Source of the DNA: Thalassia testudinum
Lineage: Eukaryota > Streptophyta > Magnoliopsida > Alismatales > Hydrocharitaceae
Assembly: GCA_037157565.1 (NCBI GenBank)
Contig: JAZHRO010000073.1
Span: 13,026,501 to 13,090,500, forward strand
DNA: 64,000 bases
Reading direction: 5' to 3'
A program made the position numbers and the translations under genes. Positions 21,760 to 33,203 of this stretch are shown here, piece by piece. Under the pieces are notes generated by a model. That model saw nothing but the letters and a program-made list of their open reading frames with translations. It was not told where the DNA came from and searched no databases. Numbering within the stretch: position 1 is the first letter of the stretch; each line of letters begins with the position of its first letter.

Positions 21760-22145
21760 TTTTGGTTGAGGAAGAAAAAAAAACCCAGTTCAGCTGATGG
21801 TTCAAAGGAAAGGCTAAGTGCTAAAAGGAGAATCACTAAGGGATGAAGGGTAAATAAAGAAGGCTGAAGGCTAAGGGAAGAAGAAAGGAAAAGAAAAAGG
21901 AACTCGTAAAGAGGAAGGAAGAGAAGGAACATGCGCTAAGGAAGCTAAAGCTAAAGGCTAAGGAGAGAAGAGAGGCAGAGTAGAGGAGAAGAAAGGAAAG
22001 AAAGGAAGCTCAAGAACAAGAGAGAATGAGAGAGAAATAAAAAAGAAAGATAAAGGATAAATAAAAGAAAAGGAAAAAAAAGAAAAAAAGAAAGAAAGAA
22101 GAAGAAGAAAAGAAAGAGAGAGGCTGAAGAATAAAAGGAAAAGAA
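21760..22145 (+). repeat. GA-rich low-complexity tract in element A 5' LTR
   Basis: Purine-rich sequence made mostly of AAGG, GAAA and GGCTAAG units. The matching tract in the 3' LTR is at 62060-62430. Long open frames on the other strand here are compositional artefacts. Confidence 0.75.
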
Positions 22146-22472
22146 TTCATTTTTCTTGCTATATGTTAAATTTCTTTTTGCTTTCAACTGTTGTAATAAG
22201 GCATACTTTGACTAAATGAACTCTTATTTGCCTTAAATCTTTTGAAATAAATAGAAATTTTACATGTTTTTAAATGTTGTAAATGTGATTTCTTATGGAA
22301 TTTTGCATATTTCCTCAATTCAAATCATTTTGCAAAATTCATGTTATTAAAATTAATTTAATTATACCTCCTATACCTATAAGATGTTTAGAATTAATTG
22401 GTGAATTTGAAATAATGTATACCTCCTAGCGAACGACCTAGACTCAACCAATTAAAAATCTAAAAAGTTAGG

Positions 22473-25161
22473 TGTTTGTACGCTTTTGTGGGGTTTTAAA
22501 AAATAACACGTTGTAATATAGCCGACAAAACGTTCAAACAAATATAGAGAATTTTATTACTCGAAAAACTAGAGTATCCGAGGTCGAACACAGGGAGCAA
22601 TCTCAGTACTTTTAAAACCAAAGAATACAACTTTTAAATGAAAACAATTGATTCAAAGAGAGAGAGTTATAAAAAGAATTACTAAAAGAAAACAGAATTG
22701 GACGTCTGATTTCTTTATCAGACGTCTTAAAAGTAAGTCTTCTCTTCTGCCTTCTTCTTCGTTGGCTCTTCTTCTTCTTTTCTTCTTATCCACAGGTCTT
22801 TTTCTTCCTTGAACTTCTTTCTCTTCTCTTCTCTTCTGTGCGAAGACTTCTTCTTCCTACCTTTGTTTCTCTTCTATCTTCTTCTTCCTTTTTGTCTGTA
22901 ATCCTTCTTTCTTCCTTGTCTTCTCTTCTTCTGCTTCTTCTTCCTTCTTCTCCTTGCGGCTAAGTCTCCTCTCTTCACCGCCCAGCCTGCCTGCACATAG
23001 GGAAGCAAAACCTAACCCTTCCCCTCTACCTGAACATCTCTCTCTCTCTCTGCAATTCGCTCAAGGATGCTCTCCCAGAGCCACGGGTATTCGGGTCGGA
23101 TCTCGCACCTGGGACCAGGTGCACCGGCAGGTGGGTGATGCGTGAGGAGTGCTCAGGTTAGGGTCGGGTCGGATCCCGCCAGATCCGAGAGGTGAAACAG
23201 CGGACGAGGCAGGCGTGGGTTAGGTGAGGGACCTCACCCCAGTGCGTTCGGAGGCGATAAGCAGATAACACAAAAACACTTTAAACCATACCTGCACGTT
23301 ACGTTTCGCCGATGTGGGACTATCTGGCCTACCCCAATTTCGCGCGACCGCAGAGATTTCTTCATGCAAAGGCCCAAATGTACGGGCTTCGCAGCACTAC
23401 CAACAGGACCCGAGGGCTTCGCACTTCTTGCGCGAGTCTGCTGCACCTGAAGCCTGGAAGACCTGACGCCTGGAGCTGCTGCGAAGCTGCTTGCTACTTC
23501 AACCGTCAATGGCAGCAGGAGCTGAAACAATGTCCAACACAAGAACGGCCTATTGGCCTAATCAGACTAGCTGGACACCTTCGCCGTGACACGGCGAAGG
23601 TGGTGAACGGTGCTGCAGGCCGTGGGATGGCCTAGGCGTGCGTGCCTTGGTCAACCTGTGGCCGGAAGTGTGGGTGAGTTCGGGGGGCTATTGTGGAGGT
23701 GTGGAGTGGCAGTGGAGGGGCGGAGATTGTTCCTTGTGGTGGGGCGGAGCTTCTGAGATGGTCGGCGAGCCGTGTGGAGGGGCGGACTGGTGGATGCGGC
23801 TCGCCGGAGGTCGGTCGGAGGCGAGGAGGATGGAGGTGGTTAGGCACTGTCGGGGGGCAATTAACTAAAATAACAGGGGGAAAAGAGAGAGGGAAAGATA
23901 GAGAAGGTATCTGGAGTGTTCTGGAAGGGAGGGAGGCAGCGGAGCGGACGGTGCGTAGCTGCCATCGTCGGAGAAGAAGAACCCTGAGGGAGGAAGCGGC
24001 GACGAGGATGAGGTCAGGGGCACGCGCGCTTGGTACGATGCGACGCGGGAGGAAGAGGTGAATTTGACTCTGCTGCTGGTTTGGCAACAGAGCGACGAGA
24101 AGGAGGGGAGGAGGTCGCCGGAGCTTGTGGGTCTCTTGGCCGGAGATGGAAGAGAGGAAAGTTTGCGAGAATCTCCACCAATTCAAGTCTAAGGATCTGC
24201 GGCCGGGTCTGAGGATCCTTTTATAGGTGTTGGCCGAATCTTCTAATGCGTGGAGATCGCGCAATCACCTCCGCCGGCTCACCGGAGAAGGAAAGAAGGT
24301 GGATACCAAAATCCCTCGTGCGTTTGCACGAGAGATTGGGTTCACACCAGAGATCGTGATCGGCTTTAGATGAAAGGGAATTCCTCAGAGAATCTCCCTT
24401 CCATTTCTAGGAGGGAATCTCTGAGGAATCATAGAGTAATCCATCTCTAAACCTCGCCGAAGATCGGTTCTGCCCTAACAATGGCAGTAGGACCTGATTG
24501 CAAAGATGGCAAGGAACTTAGGAGGCTCTCTGCAATGATTTTCAAAAGATAGGGACCAAGTTATGATTTGGGTGTACTAAATTGCAAAGTAGGTCAAGAT
24601 GACCTCCACTTAGGTCCAAATTTTGTTATAAACCTAATTTTGACCTAAGAAATCCAATGGTGAAGCTGGATTTTAGGTTTGACCTCGTTTGAATGGATAT
24701 TTTGCGTAAAAACCCAAATTAGGTTAATTGAATGGCTAGGACCCTAATCTAGGTCAAACTGGGTTCCAAAGGCCACATTAAGTATTATAAACCATAAGGA
24801 GTATTTTTCCAAGATTTTTAGAGGGTTTACTTGATTTTTATCCTGACCGGAACCTTGTTAATTTAAGTGGGTCTATTTTAGGGTTACCAAATGCCATTTA
24901 ATTCTTAGATTGCACATAAACCCATTTCTGATTGACTCAACCCACTTTTTGTCTCATTTAGACCATTTGACCTATGTTTTGCCTCTGAGAAATCCAGTTT
25001 ATGCACTGCAATGGCAAAATTACAATTTAACCTTTAATTAATGTTTTCTTCTCAGAGCACTTATTCCTTCATTTAGGCCTTTTTCTAGGTTATGTAGGAG
25101 CTTTTATTTTCTTTATTGGGTCAAAATGAGCTAGTTATGGCTCATGATGAGGCTCTCATCA
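22473..25161 (-). repeat. Element B 3' LTR
   Basis: It pairs with 33204-35870. Minus-strand sense starts at 25161 with TGATGAGAGCCTCATCATGA, a terminal palindrome. A minus-strand TATAAAAG lies at 24218-24225, and a near-perfect hairpin at 23576-23602. Two GACGTCT copies (about 22701 and 22719) lie near the far end. A pyrimidine-rich stretch (22730-22960) gives spurious open frames. About 22 bp near 22835-22860 are absent from the other LTR. Confidence 0.93.
23576..23602. repeat. Perfect LTR hairpin in element B (3' LTR copy)
   Basis: CACCTTCGCCGTG and CACGGCGAAGGTG form a 13-bp perfect inverted repeat around a single base. The copy in the 5' LTR (34284-34310) is identical. Confidence 0.8.
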
Positions 25162-26582
25162 TACCCCCATGCCTAGCTTTTGCTATTCCCTTAGCAAAAT
25201 TTCAAGGTTTTAACTTCCGTTCTAGACCTAGAGTGTCTGTCAACAATAAGTGCTTCTCCTTTTCTTTTGTGATTAGGTAGGAATGCCGACAATAGGCCTA
25301 AAGGTACTCAAGTACCAACCAAAATCCGGACCTGTTCCGCTTTAGCCCCAGTCCTCCACAAAGGTTTCTACGGCCCACAAAAACTAACCTAGGGTTTGTT
25401 GGACTCCACGGTTAAAGCACCCGTGCTTGAGACATTTTTAGCCTAAGTTCAGTTTGCAGTGCGTTTTCTCTTTTCTTTTAATTTCTAGCTTCGGATTAGC
25501 TTCTCAACACGGTCTGTATCGGATTCCTCGTCCCCATCATCAATCCTCAAGGGTCCCTGGCTTTCGAGATTTCGAGATAATCCCGCCCATGGCAACCCCC
25601 AGAACCCTGGATTTCGAGATTTCAAGATAATCCCACCCATGTTATCTGAACCAGCAGAGTGCTTACATGCCCCCAGTAGGATATTTAAATATCCTAAGAG
25701 ATAAGCACCGAGGAGACGATATGTTGTTACGCATCTTCGAGGGGGATTTCCCGCCTCTCCACGTCGGGAACTCGTCCAAATCAATTTGTGTTGATTGGCA
25801 GCTCCTAATCTAGGTGACTTTTTCAGAACATTAATGCTTTTTGCATGATTTGGATGTTTATGCGCACTGAACCAGACTGTGTGTGAATTTGGGGTTCTTA
25901 GGTTACCGAATCCCGCAAATCAGGGGTCAGTTAACGAGGCCGAATACTTCCTAAGCCTTAGACATAATACTTAAGCTTCGCATTTTCCCCAACCTCTTGA
26001 GGATTATCCAGATTTTAACGGATACGTGAATTTTTAAGCTAACAAATCTAGCCCAAGAGGCCTAAGACCAGCATTCCCGCTAATCTCTTGTTATGTCTCC
26101 TTAGCACCTTTTTTCTTTTTCTTGCTTTGGTCTAGAACTTCAGTTATCCCCTTAATCTTTTACTAATGACTATTACTTTTCATTTTCCTTTTGTGCTCCT
26201 TTTTGTCATTTTTCTTTCTTTTTTTTCCTCCTCTCATTTGTATGACCCTGAATTGTTCCTTCCCTCCATCAAGTCTTTTTTTTTTTATTGAAACCCTTTC
26301 TTGATATGAATTTTCATGACATTTTGCACTTTCATACCCCCCCATGCCTACGATTTGCAATGTCACCATTGTAAATTAGGTGGGTTCGATTTCAGCTTAG
26401 TTCATGCATTAGGACAGGTGTGTGGTGAGTGAATGGGTCGAAGTGACTTGTTGTGAATGATTTCTAGTCTTGGGTAGGGATACCTGAGGTGAAGTCGGCT
26501 GTTCTAATGGATGAACCCTAAAGTGCAATATGAATTCCGCATAGAGATGTCAAAAAAGGTTTCGGGTTTTTCAAAGAATGAC
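25162..26582. other. Element B polypurine tract and 3' non-coding region
   Basis: GGCATGGGGGTA on the minus strand (25162-25173) abuts the 3' LTR and is the likely plus-strand primer. The remainder is non-coding and has a 50-bp-period tandem duplication at 25555-25642 and T-rich runs near 26205-26290. A second G-rich tract, GGCATGGGGGGGTATG, lies at 26332-26347 and could be a spare or older polypurine tract. Confidence 0.65.
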
Positions 26583-26627
26583 GGGTTGCCTCCCGTTAAG
26601 TGTTGAGTTTTATGCCATCGGCTGGGC
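26583..26627 (-). other. 45-bp shared gypsy motif (element B copy)
   Basis: It lies ten bases past the pol stop codon at 26637-26639, in element sense. It ends in GGGAGGCAACCC and aligns without gaps to copies in elements C and D. Confidence 0.8.
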
Positions 26628-26636
26628 GCAATGAGC

Positions 26637-29605
26637 TCACGAGGAATGGAGGGTAAAGGATGACTCAGCCAAATCTATATCGGTCATGTCAATGAACGGC
26701 TTGAGTCTCTGACCGTTCACGACAAAGGGTTCAGAATCGTGGCTGAGTGGGCTGATTTCAATGGCTCCATTTCCGAAGATTTGTCAGACTAGGTAGGGTC
26801 CGACCCACTTGGATCTTAGCTTTCCGGGGAATAATTTGAGTCGGGCATCAAAGAGTAAAACTTTTTGACCAACATGAAAGACCTTTCTAGAAATGTGTTT
26901 GTCGTGAAAAGCTTTAACCCATTCTTTGTAAATTCGTGAGTTCTCATTGGCGTCGTGGCGTAATTCATCGATCTCGCTCATTTGAAGTCTTCTGTGGGTT
27001 CCAGCCTTAGAAAGATCTAGATTATAGGTCCGTACTGCCCAATAGGATTTATGCTCCAACTCGACGGGGGGGTGACATGCCTTCCCATACACTAGTCTGA
27101 AGGGAGACATTTCTAATTGGGTCTTGTGGGCGGTCCTATAGGCCCACAATGCTTTCGGAAGCTGAGAAGACCAATCTTTTCTATCAGGTCGAACAGTAAC
27201 CTGAAGGATCTTCTTGATCTCTCGGTTAGATAGCTCAGCTAGACCATTAGCTTGGGGGTGGTAAGGAGTAGAGATTCGGTGTGACACCCCGTATTTGACC
27301 TGAACTGAGCGTTTGTAAAATGGGTCCCTCCATCGGAAATTATAGCACGTGGAATCCCGAACCTTGAGAAAATGTTTTGATGAACGAATTTTATAACGAC
27401 TTTATGATTGTTGGTTCGGGTCGGAACGGCTTCTACCCACTTGGAAACATAGTCAACTGCGAGTAAGATGTATTCGAAGCCATCCGAGATCGGGAAGGGT
27501 CCCATGAAATCAATCCCCCAAATATCAAAAATTTCGCATACCAAGATCGGCTGTAGTGGCATCATGTCTTGATGGCTCATGTTGCCCAGAGTCTGGCAAC
27601 GGGAACATGCCTTACAGTGATCGTATGCATCCTTGAAAATTGTCGGCCAGTAAAAGCCACACTGGAGGACTTTTGATGAGGTTTTATGTCCTGAAAAATG
27701 TCCACCGCATGGCTGGTCATGGCAAAATGAGAGTATGTCTTTGATTTGTACTTCCGCGATGCACCGTCGAATTATCTGATCAGCACCAATGCGGAATAAA
27801 TATGAGTCTTCCCATAGGTAATACTTGGCATCGGAACGTAATTTGTCCTTTTTGGCCTTCGGGAAATCGGGCGGAATCTGATGTGATGCCAGGTAATTAA
27901 CTATATTAGCGAACCATGGAGGACTTGTACTGATAGTCAGGAGGTACTCATTAGGAAAATGTTCTGTGATAGGTCCGAAAGGTTCAATTATTTCAGAAGG
28001 AAGGTGGGACAAGTGATCAGCTACCACATTTTTCTTTCCCGCCTTGTCACGAATCTCGAGGTCAAATTCTTGCAACAGTAAGATCCATCGGATTAATCGA
28101 GGTTTCGCATCCTTCTTTGCAAGGAGATGCCTCACAGTTGTGTGATCCGAGTATATGATAACACGGGAACCCAGAAGGTATGATCTAAATTTTTCCAGGG
28201 CAAATACTACAACCAGCAGCTCTTTCTCAGTAACCGTATAGTTACGCTGAGCCTCATCCAGTGTTTTTCTGCCGTAGTAAATGACCACAGGTTTCCCGTC
28301 AATTTTCTACCCCAGAATCGCTCCTACAGCGAAGTCAGATGCATCGCACATGATCTCAAAGGGTTGAGACCAATCAGGGGACTGTAGAAACGTCAGAGGG
28401 CGCGCGATTTTGGAGAAATCAAGGATAAATTGACTGTAGAAACCGACGTGCCCCAAAAAGAATCGGATGTCCTTAATTGAGCTAGGCATAGGGAGCTTGG
28501 AAATCAGGTTAACCTTAGCTAGATCTACTTGAATGCCTTTCTCCGAGATTAAATGTCCCAGGACAACTCCCTCAGGCACCATGAAATGGCTCTTTTCCCA
28601 GGAAAGAACCAAATTCACCTCAATGCATCGCCTGAGTATTTAGACCAAGTGTTGGAGGCAATCATCAAATGATTGTCCAAAAATTGAAAAGTCATCCATG
28701 AAGACTTCCAGATAATCACCTATCATATCTGAGAATATGGCAAGCATGCACCGCTGAAAAGTTGCAGGTGCATTGCAGAGACCGAATGGCATCCTTCGAA
28801 ATGCGTACGTCTCGAAGGGGCAGGTGAATGTGGTCTTTTCTTGGTCCTCTGGATGGATTGCCACCTGATTATAACCGGAGTACCCGTCAAGAAAGCAGAA
28901 GAACCTATTTCCCGCTAGTTTTTCGAGGATCTGATCAATAAACGGTAGTGGGAAATGATCCTTCTTCGTGGAGGAATTGAGTCTTCTGTAATCAATGCAG
29001 ACTCTCCACGAGTTAGCTATTCGGGTTGGAATGACTTCTCCGATTTCAGTCGTGATAATGGTAAGTCCTGCCTTTTTAGGCACCACTTGTATTGGACTCA
29101 CCCAACGACTGTTGGAGATCGGGTAGATGATCCCTGCATTTAACCACTTTGTGATCTCCTTTTTCACGACCTCCTGTAGGTTAGGGTTTAGGCATCTTTG
29201 CATTTCTCTTGAAGGTCATGCGCCTTCTTCTGTGTAGATTCGATGTGTGCAGTATGAAGGGCTTATGCCAGTCAAATCATCGAGAGTCCATCCAATGGCT
29301 CTACGATGTTGCTGGAGAACAGAAATCAAATGTAGTTCCTGGTCAAGTGTGAGTCGAGAGTTGATAATCACAGGAAACGTCTGATTTGAATCCAAAAACA
29401 CGTACTTCAGATGGTTGGGAAGGGGCTTGAGTTCCATGACAGGATTTTCAGCAGCAGCGTGTGGTTCGGGGTTTGTATTAGGAGCAATGGTAGGAGTCAT
29501 AGGTGTGTCTAGATCATGTTCGCACTCCTCTGTTAGCGGGTTTTGATTCTCTAGTGCTTGATCAGGGATAATCAGGTTGTCTTCTATATGCATTTCATCA
29601 ACCAT
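26637..29605 (-). pseudogene. pol: Element B pol: RT, RNase H and integrase (broken)
   Basis: This polyprotein would copy the element RNA and insert the cDNA. RT runs from about 29190 (NPNLQEVVKKEI) with FCFLDGYSGYNQ, RRMPFGLCNAPATFQ and the active-site box FMDD. RNase H follows ([40 protein letters not shown]). Integrase has an HHCC zinc finger ([16 protein letters not shown]), the first two catalytic Asp in [10 protein letters not shown] and SDGGTHFTN, and a Glu region after one frameshift near 27290. The C-terminus ends [16 protein letters not shown] and stops at 26637-26639. In-frame stops lie at 29216 (TGA), 28640 (TAA), 28307 (TAG) and 26784 (TAG). Confidence 0.93.
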
Positions 29606-29653
29606 GGCTCTGACATCACATATTTCCTCTATAACCCCACAATTAATCCCTTG

Positions 29654-30697
29654 TTAGGCCTTAAAAATGTCAATCTTCAGGTTTTGGTTCCCAAATTTTA
29701 ATTCTATCTGGCCCTCTTCGTAGTTTATGTTGGCCCTAGCAGTGGCAAAAAAGGGTCTCCCTAATATGATTGGTGTGTCCCTTGGGTTCTTAGGTGCATC
29801 CATGTCTAGTACTATGAAGTCCACCGGGAAATAGAAATCTCGTACCCTAACAATGACATCCTCGAGTGTTCCTCTAGGTGACTTGATGGATCGATCTGCT
29901 AACTGCAATGTCACCTCAGTGGGTTTAAGTTCAGATTCTTCAAGGTGGTCAAGGACGGATGTAGGTATTAAATTTATGGAGGCACCTAGGTCTAGTAAGG
30001 CTCTATCAAATTGGGTTTCACCAATTTTATAGGAAATCAAGGGAGTTCCTGGGTCTTTAGCCTTGGGTGGGAGTTTGCTCGAGATGACAGAGCTAGCTTG
30101 CTCTGACAGTACGATTGGATTCCCATCCTTGGTTCGCGGCTTACGTTTAGGGGTACATATGTCTTTCAAGAATCTTGCGTAAGTCGGTATGTGGCGAATT
30201 GCATCCATCAATGGGATGTTTATCTGGATCTATTCAAAGAGCTTGATCAGATCCTCCTCGGGAGCCACTGGTTTAGTTATCCTTTTTCCTTTGGTCAAGG
30301 CCTCAGGAAATGGGATCCTAGTTGGTTCCTCTAGGATAGGTCCAGGTTCTTGATCTGGGACGGTGGTATCTTGGATAACTATCCTAGGGTCTTGGCTATT
30401 ATCAGGCTTGGAGTGGTTCGGATAATGTTGGTCTTGGGTTGTTTTACCACTACGTGTTGTTACAGAGTTTAATCCGGCCTGATTTTGGTTTGGGTCTGGT
30501 AGGAGGGGTGGTTGCTGCTGAAATTCCGCATAAGATGTTGAAGCTTCCATCCCATCTGGCGATGGAGCAGTAGGGGCCTGATAAATCACATGTGTTTGGC
30601 CTGAATTTGGATTCATAAGGCGCTTCTGGGTTAGCACGTTATTTGGGTTGGGCAGAGGTTGCGAGGGAAGGGTACCAGGTTGGCGGGAATTTGCCAT
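29654..30697 (-). pseudogene. Element B Gag C-terminus and aspartic protease (one stop)
   Basis: The N-terminal part is a proline- and glutamine-rich linker (MANSRQPGTLPSQPLPNP). After a TAG at 30230-30232 the same frame continues into a pepsin-like retroviral protease: ALLDLGASINLIPTS holds the catalytic Asp, FYFPVDFIVLDMD follows, and TPIILGRPFFATA is the conserved C-terminal protease motif of plant gypsy elements. The ORF ends at 29654 with NLKIDIFKA, and the RT frame opens at 29605. The protease would cut Gag-Pol during particle maturation. Confidence 0.88.
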
Positions 30698-30798
30698 CTG
30701 GGCCAGTTGGTTGCGAACCTCTGTGATCTCGTCCTTGTGCTATTTTTGCAATGCCGCACTCGTCTTTTGAATGTCAGCTAGTGCTTGAAGGATAAGAG

Positions 30799-32232
30799 TC
30801 AGTTGATCCTGGTTCTGCCCGGATTGGTAGGTGGGATTGGGCCGAGGCTGAGGCAACTGATATGGACGAGAGGCTTGTGGGCAGGGTTGATATGGTGGTC
30901 TTTGAGAATTTCCCACCCACTGAAAGTTAGGATGATTTCGCCATCCAGGGTTGTAGGTATTGGAGAATGGGTCATTCTGGATGGCATTGAGGTCCTCGCA
31001 GTTCTGAGGAACCTCAGGAAAGTCAGAATATGAGGTTCAGAGTTCCCCCAACTTGAGTAGAATGGATCGGAGGTCATTCCGGTCCGAGAGGTAGACAGGG
31101 GTGGATATGGGTCCATCCCCTTGGTAGATTGGTGATAGATGTTTTGCACAGTTTCCCTTGCCAGAGGTGGTCGTGCAAAAGAGTTTTGCGCAGAGGTGGC
31201 TTGCTGCAAATGTTGAGTTAGCTCATCCACCTTCTTTTCTATGATAGAAACCTTGTCCAACCAACTGGCCATCAATTCCAAGTCGATAGAATTGGACAGG
31301 TCCTTCATCTCATGTGTCCCTCTCAGATTCGTCGATGCGTGGGCATTCGTCCTGTCGAATAAGCCCATGGAGTCATTATTTATGGAGTTCTCGCACATGT
31401 TTTCTAGAATCTCCCACACTGTGTCCTCATGTTGACCCATGATGTTTCCTCCGCACGTTGCATTGATGAATAAACGAATGTCTTCACGGAGTCCCTGGTA
31501 AAAAGACTGGACTTGTTCCCACTTAGGAACTCTGTGATGGGGACACTTTCGCATGAGATCTAAGAATCGATCCCATTCTTCGTGAAGAGGTTCTCTCGGT
31601 TGTTGAGTGAAATGAGTGATCTGGTGGCGCAAGGCATTCGTCCGGCCAACGGGGAAGAATTTTTTCAAAAATTCAGATTGCAGTTCCTCCCATGTGTTGA
31701 TCGGACGGGTCTGAGTTTGATACCAGTGTGCGGCCTTGTCCATGAGGGAGAACGAAAACATTTTCATGAGTAGGATATCCTAGTTTTGTACATCTGACCC
31801 GAAGGTCTAGGCCAGATGCTTGAGTTGTTTAATGTGTTGGAATGGATCCTCAGAGTTAAGCCCATGAAACTTTGGTATGGCATGAATCATATTGGGCTTC
31901 AGTTCAGAATCAGGTCCTCCAATCGGGATTCGTACTAGAGGTTCGATCGTCACCGCAGCGGGATTATAGTGATCTCGCATCATAGGTCGCTGCGGTGGGG
32001 TTACAAAGTTCTGAAAGAGATCATTAAGGCATTGAAGTTGGTGTTCAAGGTTATTCTCCTCTTCAATGGGTTGTGCCATGATGGGAGAAGAAGGAGAATC
32101 AGGATCTGAATCAGATGAGAGATTTATGTAGTGGGGTTGATGTACAAACAAGGGTGTCGAGGCTTGGCCTCGACGAGAGTGAATTTCTAAAGGAGGTCTT
32201 AAGGGTGTCCTTAAGGACCTCCTACCGAACAT
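30799..32232 (-). pseudogene. gag: Element B gag (two in-frame stops, then a frameshift)
   Basis: This is the capsid protein. The start is placed at the Met of MFGRRSLRTPL (32232) because elements C (MFGRRSQ) and A (MDGRRSL) begin alike. The core contains VRIPIGGPDSELKPNMIHA, EDPFQHIKQL, FSLMDKAAHWYQ, EFLKKFFPVGRTNALR and KCPHHRVPKWEQVQSFYQGL, the usual Athila-like Gag signature. Stops TAG 31807-31809 and TAG 31780-31782 replace residues that the relatives suggest were Gln. A frameshift near 30800 separates it from its C-terminal continuation at 30697. The YNPGW motif lies near 30945. No CCHC knuckle is seen. Confidence 0.88.
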
Positions 32233-33182
32233 GCACCGAAGGATGTGATGAGATTTAGAAGGTGCTAGACCCAATCAAGACACCCAAAAATTGTTGGGTG
32301 ACTATAGAGGTTCAGGGCGGATGGACCCCTTAGTCAGAAAGGTCGTCCACTTGAGAAATACCTAAGCAGCCAGAGAGGGAGAGTCCCGCAAAGACCCCTA
32401 CACGGTAGAGCGTCCCCACGAGTTATAGGGTTTCCCCCACCCGACCTCTCTTGTCACTGCAGTTCCAGGTAGACCAGAATGGAGACCTTGACCTCTTAAG
32501 TCTCCCTTTTTTACTTTAAGATCAAGGTGCTTAATGTTCCACTTGAACTTTTAGGTAGTTTCAGTGAAAAAGTGACCTAATTTTAAGGTTGGTTGACCCA
32601 ACGGATCAACTTCACCTTTTGTTCCTTTAAGAGCTTTTAGGTCCTTTTCTTTTTAAGGTTCAAATGGATTAAAAGCCTGATTTGCTTAGGGTTCTTCTTG
32701 TGTAGATCTTTTCAATCAAGGTTTAGGCACACCTCTTTTTGGAAAAATTTATTTCTTTGTTTAAGATAAGGTGTGTCTCTAAAAACCCTAGCTTTTTAAA
32801 CCTTAAATTGGCTCTAGTGGGTCCAATTTACTTGCCTTAGAATTTAGTACCTAGGGATCAATCAAGAAACTTTTAGCCCTAGTTACCTTAGTTGGATGAG
32901 CAGATAAAAATGTGTTGAAATGAAAATCAGGCAACTTGATGAGTTACTAAATATGAAATAGGTAGCCCTAAGTTGATTATTCTTTCTTTTTTTTTTTCCT
33001 TTCAGATTTTGAGAGAGTTAAGAGAGAGGGCTTATGGAAATTACCTATTCCTTGGAGTGTTTGTTGTACAGCTGCTCTTCTTTCTTTTTTGCTTTCCCAG
33101 TTTTGAGCACAACAAAGGAGAGGAGTTAGGTCAAATATTGGATCAAAAAGTTGTAATCAAAAGCTTTAAAAGTGCCCGTTGT
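32233..33182. other. Element B 5' leader
   Basis: This 950-bp untranslated leader lies between primer site and gag and is T/A-rich (T-runs at 32975-33000). I see no coding sequence with family support. Confidence 0.55.
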
Positions 33183-33200
33183 TCCCCGGCAACGGCGCCA
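33183..33200 (-). other. Element B primer binding site (tRNA-Asp type)
   Basis: Minus strand TGGCGCCGTTGCCGGGGA, three bases from the 5' LTR end. It is the exact site typical of Athila-like gypsy elements. Confidence 0.93.
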
Positions 33201-33203
33201 AAA

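Larger units (their letters stand above)
18538..22472 (+). repeat. Element A 5' LTR, left part
   Basis: It aligns along its whole length with 58856 to about 62757. It contains a plus-strand TATAAATA at 19294-19301, a second TATA-like TATAAAAG near 21449 and a GA-rich tract (21760-22145). It ends with GTTAGG where element B enters, and the remaining 117 bp of LTR are at 35876-35992. Small ORFs inside are not conserved between the two LTRs in a way that suggests coding. Confidence 0.9.

Noticed and set aside
21951..22187. Phe/Ser/Leu-rich open frames opposite the GA-rich tract (also 62242-62472)
   Set aside because: Low-complexity artefacts of a purine-rich LTR segment; they look like membrane proteins only by composition.
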